5,233 bases of DNA from an uncultured Holophagales bacterium. Its GTDB lineage: Bacteria > Acidobacteriota > Thermoanaerobaculia > UBA5066. The notes beneath the pieces are model-generated. The model searched no databases, had not been told where the DNA came from, and was given only the letters and a program-made list of their open reading frames with translations. Location of the stretch: NCBI GenBank assembly GCA_937927565.1, contig CALBDV010000423.1:1-5233 (forward strand), written 5' to 3'. The position numbers and the translations under genes are program-made. Every line of letters begins with the position of its first letter. Position 1 is the first letter of the stretch. This document shows, one piece after another, positions 1-5,233 of this stretch.

Positions 1-2411
1 GGGAGCGGCAGATCCTGGCGGCCCTCGACCACCCCGGCATCGCGAAGCTGTTCGACGGCGGGACGACCGAGGACGGACTGTCGTACTTCGTCATGGAGTA
101 CATCCAGGGGAGGCCCCTGGGCGAGTACTGCGACAGCCATGGCCTCAGCATCCGGGAGCGGCTCCTCATCTTCCGGTCGATCTGCTCGGCGGTGCAGTAC
201 GCCCACCAGAACCTGGTGATCCACAGGGACCTCAAGCCCGCCAACATCATGGTGACCGCCGACGGCGCCCCAAAGCTGCTGGACTTCGGGATCGCCAAGC
301 TCCTGAACCCGGACGCCCTGTCCATCGAGGCGCCTCCCACGGCGACCGGGATGCACGTGATGACTCCCGCGTACGCGAGCCCCGAACAGGTCCGGAGCGA
401 CCCGCTCACGACCGCCAGCGACGTCTATTCGCTGGGCGTGATCCTGTACGAGCTGCTGACGGGACGGCGCCCCTACGAGCTGAAGACCGGCAGCCACCTG
501 GAAGTCTTCCGCGTGGTGTGCGAGGAGGAGCCCAGCCGGCCCAGCACCGTGGTCACGGGGGGCGACGAGGACTCCCACCGGGCCGTCACGTCGCGCGGCG
601 CGGGGACGCCGCAGAAGCTGAACCGGCTGCTGCGCGGGGACCTCGACAACATCGTCATGATGGCGATGCGCAAGGAGCCGCAACGCCGGTACGGCTCCGT
701 GCAGGCGCTCTCGGACGACGTCGGCCGGTACCTCGACGGCTATCCCGTCTCGGCGCACAAGGCGAGCTGGTCCTACCGGGCCGGCAAGTACGTCCGGCTT
801 CACGCGGGGGGCGTGTCGGCCGTCGCCACGGTGTTCCTCCTCCTTCTCGCGTTCGCGGTGACGGCGACGGTCCAGAACGCGAGGATCCGCCGGGAGCGCG
901 ACACCGCCGACCACGTGACGAGCCTCCTCGTGAGCCTGTTCGACGTGAACGACCCGGAGACCGCACGGGGCGAGAGGATCACGGCCCGGGAGATCCTGGA
1001 CCGCGGCGCCCGGCGGATCGACGGAGAGCTGAAGGAGCAGCCCGAGGTCCGGGCGCGGCTCCTGCACACGATCGGCGACATCTACGGCAAGCTCGGGCTC
1101 TTCGACCGGGCAGAGCCCCTGCTGGACGAGTCGCTGCGGATCCGCAAGGCCCTGTATGACCGCGACGATGCGGCCGTCGTCGAGACCATGAAGGGGATCG
1201 GCGGAGTGCTCGCTGGCCGGGGGAAGTACGACGAGGCGGAGAAGATGCTCCGCGACGCCCTGGCCATGCAGAAGCGACTCAGGGGCGAGGGCCACCCGGA
1301 CGTTGCCGTGAGCCTGAGGGAGCTGGCCAACGTCCTGGAAGAGAAGCGCGAGCTCGACGAGGCGGAGGCGCTCCTGCGCGAGGCGCTCGCCATCCACCGG
1401 AAGGCGCTGGGCAACGGGCACCACGATGTGGCGACGGACCTCTCCAGCCTCGCCCTCGTCCTGACCGACAAGGGACGCCTCGACGAGGCGGAGAAGCTCC
1501 ACCGCGAGGCGGTCGCGATCGACCGTAGCGCGCTCGGCGCGGACCACCCCGGGCTCGCAGTGGACCTGAGCAATCTCGCCACCGCCCTGTTTCACAAGGG
1601 GGACCTGGACGAGGCGGAGCAGCTCTTCCGGCAGGCCCTCGCGATCAACCGCAAGGCGCTTGGGGACGAGCATCCCGCCGTCGCAACGGGGGTGAACAAC
1701 GTCGCCGTCATTCTGCTGAGCAAGGGGCGGCTCGACGAAGCGGAATCCCTGTATCGCGAGGCGCTCGCCCTCCACCGCAAGGCGCTGGGGGACGGGCACC
1801 CTGCCGTGGCGCAGGACCTCAACAACCTGGCCCTCACGCTGCACGAAAAGGGCCAGCTCGACGAGGCGGAGACGCTTCACCGCGAGGCTCTCGCCATCGA
1901 CCAGAAGGCGCTTGGGGACGAGCACCCGACCGTGGCGATCGACAGGAACAACCTGGCCGGGGTTCTCCTGGACAAGGGCCGGCCCCAGGAGGCCGAGCCG
2001 CTGTTCCGAAGCGCACTCGCCATCAACAGCAAGGTGCTGGGGCAGCACCACCCCGCCGTCGCCACCAACATGACCCACCTGGCCGAGACGCTGCTCCTGC
2101 AGGGCCAGCCTGCGGAGGCCGCCGCGCTGCTGAACGCCGTCCTGGCGTTCCCGACGGAGATGCTCCCCGCGAACCACCGCTCGAGGGCGGGCGCGAAGAG
2201 CCTCCTCGGCGCGTGCCTGACGGCACAGAAGAGGTACCCGGAGGCCGAGACGATGCTGCTCGACGCCTGGGCCGCCCAGACGAAGACGGGAATCGCGGGC
2301 CGGGTGCCCGCGAGGACGCACCAGCGGATCCTGGATCTCTACGTGGCCTGGGGGCGGCCGGCCGACGCGGCGGCGTTCCGGAAGAGCAATCCTTTCCCGG
2401 CGAGGAAGTGA
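1..2411 (+). CDS. Transmembrane Ser/Thr protein kinase with C-terminal TPR array (5' partial)
   Basis: Hanks-type (PknB-like) kinase that phosphorylates Ser/Thr on partner proteins; its TPR part probably binds them. The frame is open from base 3, so the gene starts upstream; the ATG at 93 lies inside the kinase fold. Numbering from the codon at base 3, Glu1 sits nine residues before the His of LDHPGI, as the alphaC glutamate does in PknB. The glycine loop and VAIK lysine are therefore off-window. Visible motifs: HRDLKPAN (catalytic Asp76, bases 228-230), DFG (94-96), SPE (126-128) and DVYSLG (140-145). A hydrophobic segment at about 269-290 is a single membrane helix. From residue 367 come nine 42-residue TPR units and a degenerate tail, ending at TGA 2409-2411. 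Kinase-TM-TPR proteins of this type are common in Acidobacteriota and relatives (family knowledge). All catalytic residues in view are intact. Substrate and signal cannot be read from sequence. Confidence 0.95.
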   Translation, partial: ERQILAALDHPGIAKLFDGGTTEDGLSYFVMEYIQGRPLGEYCDSHGLSIRERLLIFRSICSAVQYAHQNLVIHRDLKPANIMVTADGAPKLLDFGIAKLLNPDALSIEAPPTATGMHVMTPAYASPEQVRSDPLTTASDVYSLGVILYELLTGRRPYELKTGSHLEVFRVVCEEEPSRPSTVVTGGDEDSHRAVTSRGAGTPQKLNRLLRGDLDNIVMMAMRKEPQRRYGSVQALSDDVGRYLDGYPVSAHKASWSYRAGKYVRLHAGGVSAVATVFLLLLAFAVTATVQNARIRRERDTADHVTSLLVSLFDVNDPETARGERITAREILDRGARRIDGELKEQPEVRARLLHTIGDIYGKLGLFDRAEPLLDESLRIRKALYDRDDAAVVETMKGIGGVLAGRGKYDEAEKMLRDALAMQKRLRGEGHPDVAVSLRELANVLEEKRELDEAEALLREALAIHRKALGNGHHDVATDLSSLALVLTDKGRLDEAEKLHREAVAIDRSALGADHPGLAVDLSNLATALFHKGDLDEAEQLFRQALAINRKALGDEHPAVATGVNNVAVILLSKGRLDEAESLYREALALHRKALGDGHPAVAQDLNNLALTLHEKGQLDEAETLHREALAIDQKALGDEHPTVAIDRNNLAGVLLDKGRPQEAEPLFRSALAINSKVLGQHHPAVATNMTHLAETLLLQGQPAEAAALLNAVLAFPTEMLPANHRSRAGAKSLLGACLTAQKRYPEAETMLLDAWAAQTKTGIAGRVPARTHQRILDLYVAWGRPADAAAFRKSNPFPARK
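1101..2234 (+). repeat. Nine tandem 126-bp units encoding 42-residue TPRs
   Basis: Units start at 1101, 1227, 1353, 1479, 1605, 1731, 1857, 1983 and 2109, with no length variation. A partial tenth begins at 2235. The core pattern is LDEAE-x-L-x-REALAI, then RKALG-xx-HP-x-VA, then NLA-xx-L-xx-KGR, which is the kinesin-light-chain-like TPR_10/TPR_12 style. Central units (1353-1982) are the most alike. The first (1101) and the last full unit (2109) are clearly diverged, for example lacking the HP-x-VA step. The array would form a superhelical protein-binding surface on the far side of the membrane helix from the kinase domain. The constant period suggests growth by duplication of whole units. 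Confidence 0.93.
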
Positions 2412-2439
2412 CCGCGGAGTCGCCGTTCGACAAACCGCT

Positions 2440-2837
2440 CTGGCTCGCGTTCAGCGTCTTCCCGTTCACGAACCCGGGGAAGGTGCCCTTGGCCGCCTCG
2501 CAGTCGAGGCCGACGAGCGACCGGACGAAGAGGCCGAGCCCATGGCTCTCCCTCTTCGCCTTCTCGACGACTGCGCCGTAAACTCCGACATCGCTCGTGG
2601 CGAGCATCTTCTCCAACTCGTCCAGGTCGGAGCGGGGCAACGCGCGGTTCGTCCGGAGCTTGTGGATCGTCAGGTGGTCCCCGTGCTCGCGGAGGAATAC
2701 GCCGCAGCGTGGCCTCGGACCGGTGCGCCCAGGCTCGCCAGCTCCAGAGTCCGTCGCGCGTAGAAGCACGCGGCGCGTGGGTCGGGGACCCTGGATGGCG
2801 CAGGGCTCGTGAGCTGTACGTGAGTCCAGTCTGGATG
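2440..2837 (-). pseudogene. Remnant of a type I restriction enzyme R subunit (hsdR-like), internally deleted
   Basis: Two pieces of one family lie in natural order on the minus strand. The N-terminal piece (2837 down to 2736) reads HPDW..., then DPRAACFYARRTLELA at 2783-2736. This resembles the N-terminal region of HsdR-like DEAD/DEAH proteins, where a DPR-x-x-CFYARR-x-LELA stretch precedes a WLY motif; that motif is absent here. The C-terminal piece (2700 down to 2440) reads FLREHGDHLTIHKLRTN, then LDELEKML, GLGLFVRSLVGLD (2541-2503) and GKTLNASQ, which matches the EcoEI R C-terminal domain as I know it. Only 35 bp separate the pieces and they are in different frames. The nuclease and helicase motor, several hundred residues in intact members, are missing. 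A TGA at 2843-2841 precedes the N-terminal piece in its frame, and no native C-terminus follows 2440. No hsdM or hsdS is visible. C-terminal piece about 0.8 sure, N-terminal about 0.65; both are recognised from memory, not by search. Confidence 0.75.
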
Positions 2838-3050
2838 CCATCAATTCGAGCTTCTCTTCCACAGGGCCTCGAGCGGTTCGCGCGTACCCGCTCAAAGACA
2901 CCTTTTCCCGGACCCAACAGTCCGTCGTCCGTCACAGCCACCGATCCGCCAACCGCACCGGCCGATTCAGAAACGGCCGTTCGGCACCCGTCTTCCAGCA
3001 AGGCTGAGACCTGCCACATCGGGAGCGACGGGGAGGGAACGGCGCCACGT
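2838..3050. other. Spacer before the glycosyltransferase gene, no recognised gene
   Basis: I see no recognisable coding homology, tRNA or terminator on either strand. A frame open on the + strand from ATG 2709 runs through here into the glycosyltransferase. Its translation before 3051 is low-complexity and polar, runs antisense over the hsdR remnant, and looks non-coding. The promoter of the glycosyltransferase gene is presumably here, but I could not pick a convincing -35/-10 pair. A 6-bp inverted repeat (CGGCCG at 2959-2964 and 2974-2979, 9-base loop) is the only structured element and has no T tract. Confidence 0.5.
3032..3036 (+). promoter_or_regulatory. Possible Shine-Dalgarno for the start at 3051
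   Basis: GGAGG lies 14 bases before ATG 3051, longer than the usual 5-10. The alternative ATG at 3081 has only a G-rich GGGGCGG (3064-3070) 10 bases upstream. ATG 3090 has GGAGG directly adjacent (3085-3089), too close to work normally. The choice of start therefore stays open among 3051, 3081 and 3090. Confidence 0.35.
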
Positions 3051-4607
3051 ATGATCGGAGCGGGGGGCGGCCGAACGCGGATGCGGAGGATGATCTCGGA
3101 CTGGAGCGGTTCCGGTGCGGTCGGCCGAGGTCCTCGCGAAGGGTTGGTCGTGGTCGCGCTCCTGGTCCTGCTCGTCGGGATCAACCTCGCCACCGCCGAC
3201 CTCTATCCTCTGGTCTGGATCGACGAGGTGCTGCTCGTCGAGCCAGCGGTCAACCTCGCCACCGGGAGCGGCCTTCACTCGAGCGCCTATGGGGGTCAGC
3301 CCCGGAGCGAGGTCTGGCTGTCGTACATGCCGCTGTACCCCCTGGTCCTTTCAGGGTGGCTGCGGCTGTTCGGCGTTTCACTCCTGTCCGTGCGCTCCTT
3401 CGGGATCGTCCTGGCGGCGGTTTCGATCGGGGCGGTCTGGCTCGCCGCCCGCCGTCACGGGATCCTGGAAGCGCGGGGCTCGCGGATCGCTCTCGTGGCT
3501 CTTGCCGGTTGCGGCGCCGGCATCTCGTTCTCGTACCGCTGTGGGAGGGGAGACACCGTCACGTTCGCCCTCCTGGCGTTTTCCTTCCTTGCGGTATCCG
3601 ACCGATCGCCTCTGCGGCGCCGGCTTGCTCTCCTCGCGCTCGGAGCCCTGGTACCGATCTCGGGTCTTCAGGGAATGGCCTACGTTGCCCTTCTCGGAGC
3701 CTTGCTGTTTCTCTTCGTGGGCAGAAAGGTGCTCGAGCCGGTCGTCATTCTCGTGGCCGGAAGCGCCCTCGGCCTGGCCGCGCTCTTCCTCGTGCTCAGG
3801 GCGATGGGCCTCTGGGGGATCTTCAGCCGGGTCATCCTCGCAGGAAGGGGGCTCGGGGGAAACCTCCTCGTGAATGCGCTGGACCGGCTCAGCGCCTTTC
3901 CGAAGGTCGCCATCGAGGACCACAGTGCAATCCTCCTCGCCCTCCTCTGCCTGGCCGGACTCTTCTCCCTGCGCGAAGGCTCCAGATCCCGGATCCTGAG
4001 CGCCCAGGCGTTCGGGGCCCTCTGCGCGGTCTGGATCCCGACCTTGATGTGCGCGGCGGGACGCTACGCTCTCTACTACGCTTGGATGGTCTGGATCCCC
4101 CTCTGCCTGGCCGCGCTGCGATTCCACGAGCGCGGCCAGGCATCCGTGGTTTCGCCTGCCGTCCGCCGCGCCGTCCTGGTGGCCGCGGCTCTCGTCGGGC
4201 TGCCTCTTCAGCTCGCGCTCGGCTTCCTCAACCACTCGGCCCGGAGTGCCCGGCTCGTCGATGGGATGGTCGCCTCGGAGGTCCCGCCCGGGCTGGTCGT
4301 GTATTGCGATCCGGCGGCCTACTACGCGGTCCGGCGGCGGGCGTCGAAGGTCCTCCTTACGACGTACAACGCGCAGATCACGGCAGAGGAGATCACCTCG
4401 GTGGGGGCGGTCGTGGCGCGACTGGGCCCGGGCCTGATCTGGGAGCGCGTGGATCCACGCATCGAGGAACTCTGGGAACCGAAGGAGGCTCCCGTCCTGC
4501 CGCGAGCCCGGCTTGCGGCATTCCGCCTCCACTGGAATTACGAGGACTACGCCACCCTGAGAGTGTGGAAACGTCGGGAGCCCTTATCGGCGCCCTCGTC
4601 CCGATGA
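3051..4607 (+). CDS. Multi-pass membrane glycosyltransferase, GT39/PMT-like (GT-C fold)
   Basis: Predicted 518-residue inner-membrane protein that would transfer sugar from a lipid-phosphate donor to an acceptor at the periplasmic face. Numbering from ATG 3051: helix 1 is at about 32-49. It is followed by a short loop with Asp58-Glu59 (LVWIDE), the position of the catalytic acidic motif in GT-C enzymes. The typical block P-L-Y-P-L-V-L-S-G-W-L-R-L-F-G with a following VRS comes next, at about 94-116. An R-x-D (Arg166, Asp168) opens a further helix, as in ArnT/PMT-like proteins. About nine more hydrophobic segments follow up to about 393. The C-terminal ~120 residues are soluble and include VVYCDPAAYYAVRRR and a WxYEDYATLRVW ending. 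Donor and acceptor cannot be told. Starts at 3081 or 3090 are possible and would not remove helix 1. The 639-bp gap before it indicates its own promoter. The fold is well supported, the exact family less so. Confidence 0.8.
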   Translation: MIGAGGGRTRMRRMISDWSGSGAVGRGPREGLVVVALLVLLVGINLATADLYPLVWIDEVLLVEPAVNLATGSGLHSSAYGGQPRSEVWLSYMPLYPLVLSGWLRLFGVSLLSVRSFGIVLAAVSIGAVWLAARRHGILEARGSRIALVALAGCGAGISFSYRCGRGDTVTFALLAFSFLAVSDRSPLRRRLALLALGALVPISGLQGMAYVALLGALLFLFVGRKVLEPVVILVAGSALGLAALFLVLRAMGLWGIFSRVILAGRGLGGNLLVNALDRLSAFPKVAIEDHSAILLALLCLAGLFSLREGSRSRILSAQAFGALCAVWIPTLMCAAGRYALYYAWMVWIPLCLAALRFHERGQASVVSPAVRRAVLVAAALVGLPLQLALGFLNHSARSARLVDGMVASEVPPGLVVYCDPAAYYAVRRRASKVLLTTYNAQITAEEITSVGAVVARLGPGLIWERVDPRIEELWEPKEAPVLPRARLAAFRLHWNYEDYATLRVWKRREPLSAPSSR

Positions 4608-4714
4608 CTGCGGCCTTGCCCGTCCGCCTGTCCACGGGGGGCGAGCGTTCGGGCGTACGTTCCGGCACTACGTCCTTCTGTCCGGTCCACGCCCTCCTCG
4701 ACACGCCCCTCCCG

Positions 4715-4737
4715 GGATGGGAACATCCGCCTTTTTT
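4715..4737 (+). terminator. Candidate intrinsic terminator or leader attenuator
   Basis: A 5-bp stem GGATG/CATCC (4715-4719 with 4724-4728) closes a GGAA tetraloop of GNRA type. GCC follows, then six T (4732-4737). It lies 107 bases after the glycosyltransferase stop and could end that transcript. The stem is short for a GC-rich genome and the three-base gap before the T run weakens it. It ends only 41 bases before the resB start, too little room for a full promoter in between. Read-through or attenuation of resB is therefore possible. Confidence 0.4.
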
Positions 4738-4753
4738 GGGGCCTTCGCGCCCC
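4738..4753 (+). other. Second small hairpin in the resB leader
   Basis: GGGGC (4738-4742) pairs with GCCCC (4749-4753) around a CTTCGC loop, directly after the T tract and 25 bases before the resB start. On the + strand nothing T-rich follows, and on the minus strand it would be followed by A, so it is not a terminator itself. It may simply be chance pairing in GC-rich DNA. Confidence 0.3.
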
Positions 4754-4765
4754 GACATCTCGCCC

Positions 4766-4770
4766 AAGGA
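4766..4770 (+). promoter_or_regulatory. Shine-Dalgarno that fixes the TTG start of resB
   Basis: AAGGA sits 8 bases before TTG 4779, ideal spacing. I see no ATG or GTG in this frame just upstream. The residues after the TTG (KKLLDFLASLKLAVILL) match the usual N-terminus of ResB proteins, so this site decides the start. Confidence 0.75.
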
Positions 4771-4778
4771 CGGATCCC

Positions 4779-5233
4779 TTGAAAAAGCTCCTCGACTTCC
4801 TCGCCTCGCTCAAGCTCGCGGTCATCCTCCTGGTCGTCCTCCTCGTCGGCCTGTCGGTCGGGACGATCCTCGAGTCACGCTCCGACGCCGCGACGGCGGG
4901 GCGCCTCGTTTACTACTCGTGGTGGTTCCTCGGCCTGCAGGGGCTCTTCGCGACCAACGTGGCCCTGTCGATCGCGAGCCTCTTCCCGTGGGGCAGGAAG
5001 CGGATCGGTTTCCTCCTGACGCACGCCTCGCTCCTCCTGATCCTCGCCGGCGCGGCGCTGACCTACTTCGGCAAGGTCGAAGGGCAGCTCGGCCTCTGGG
5101 AAGGTGAGAGCGGCTCGCTCCTGATCAACCAGGACGCAAGCGGAAAGGTGACGTCGCGCGTCCAGCTCCCGTTCTCGGTGAAGCTCGAGGACTTCGTCCT
5201 CGAGACCTACCAGGGGACGATGCGTCCCTCCGG
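4779..5233 (+). CDS. resB: ResB/Ccs1-like cytochrome c biogenesis protein (3' partial)
   Basis: ResB-type proteins work with CcsA in system II cytochrome c maturation, presenting haem and reduced apocytochrome on the outer side of the membrane. The first 151 residues are present and the gene runs off the window. A short cytoplasmic start KKLLDFLASLKLAV leads into helix 1 (about 12-30, ending SVGTILES). YYSWWFLGLQGLFATNVALS forms helix 2 (about 48-68). After the basic WGRKR loop comes helix 3 (about 77-97), GFLLTHASLLLILAGAALTY with an in-membrane His82, then the start of the extracytoplasmic domain (EGQLGLWEGESG). This order, with LASLKLAV near the start and GFLLTH before a GxGxLxLxEGE-like segment, is characteristic of ResB. 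The start is TTG, backed by the AAGGA at 4766. CcsA would be expected downstream but is not visible. Whether the protein is complete cannot be judged. Confidence 0.85.
   Translation, partial: MKKLLDFLASLKLAVILLVVLLVGLSVGTILESRSDAATAGRLVYYSWWFLGLQGLFATNVALSIASLFPWGRKRIGFLLTHASLLLILAGAALTYFGKVEGQLGLWEGESGSLLINQDASGKVTSRVQLPFSVKLEDFVLETYQGTMRPS

Noticed and set aside
93..95. ATG at 93 as the start of the kinase
   Set aside because: The frame is open to base 3 and encodes typical kinase N-lobe sequence (ERQILAALDHPGIAKLF) before it, so the real start is outside the window.
1101..2234. CRISPR-like periodicity
   Set aside because: The 126-bp period is coding, in frame, and spells TPR units; there are no identical repeats with unique spacers.
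2023..2901. Long minus-strand open frame taken as an intact 292-residue protein
   Set aside because: Only the part at 2440-2700 resembles a family. The rest is Arg/Pro/Gly-rich antisense of the kinase or unrecognisable spacer.
2959..2979. Inverted repeat CGGCCG / CGGCCG with 9-base loop
   Set aside because: Each arm is itself a palindrome, the stem is only 6 bp, and no T tract follows. Chance is likely in GC-rich DNA.
2339..3193. Second long minus-strand open frame over the spacer
   Set aside because: Mostly the out-of-frame shadow of the hsdR remnant. The part at 2844-3050 has less biased composition, but I recognise no motif and see no start signal.
3378..4532. Long minus-strand open frame opposite the glycosyltransferase
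   Set aside because: Highly charged low-complexity translation with no domain; antisense shadow of a membrane protein gene.
3356..5107. Long + strand open frame spanning the glycosyltransferase and resB
   Set aside because: Arg/Gly/Pro-rich translation typical of a GC-rich shadow frame. It conflicts with two well-supported genes.

Overview
High-GC bacterial DNA with three genes, all on the + strand. The first is cut by the left edge and the third by the right edge. The combination of a transmembrane Ser/Thr kinase with a long 42-residue TPR array, a GT-C type membrane glycosyltransferase and a ResB-type cytochrome c biogenesis protein suggests an environmental bacterium such as an Acidobacteriota member or a relative. 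This assignment rests on protein style only; no marker gene is present.

Layout. Bases 1-2411 hold the C-terminal ~800 residues of a Hanks-type Ser/Thr kinase: cytoplasmic kinase domain, one membrane helix, then nine TPR units of exactly 126 bp plus a tail. Bases 2412-3050 contain no intact gene. On the minus strand they carry what looks like a collapsed type I restriction subunit (hsdR). A short N-terminal piece (about 2736-2837) lies directly next to a C-terminal EcoEI_R_C-like piece (about 2440-2700), in a different frame, and the whole helicase/nuclease core is missing. Bases 3051-4607 encode a multi-pass GT39/PMT-like glycosyltransferase. Bases 4608-4778 are a short leader with two hairpins and a T tract. 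A TTG-started resB-like gene begins at 4779 and leaves the window.

The three genes do not form an obvious pathway. The gaps (639 and 171 bp) and the hairpin/T-tract before resB argue against one tight operon. The kinase is a signalling/scaffold protein, the glycosyltransferase probably modifies a lipid or protein on the periplasmic side, and ResB would act in c-type cytochrome maturation, normally with CcsA, which may be encoded downstream. I do not see an intact new system. The most informative element is the restriction-gene fossil, which marks this spacer as a site where a defence gene was once present and was then lost.
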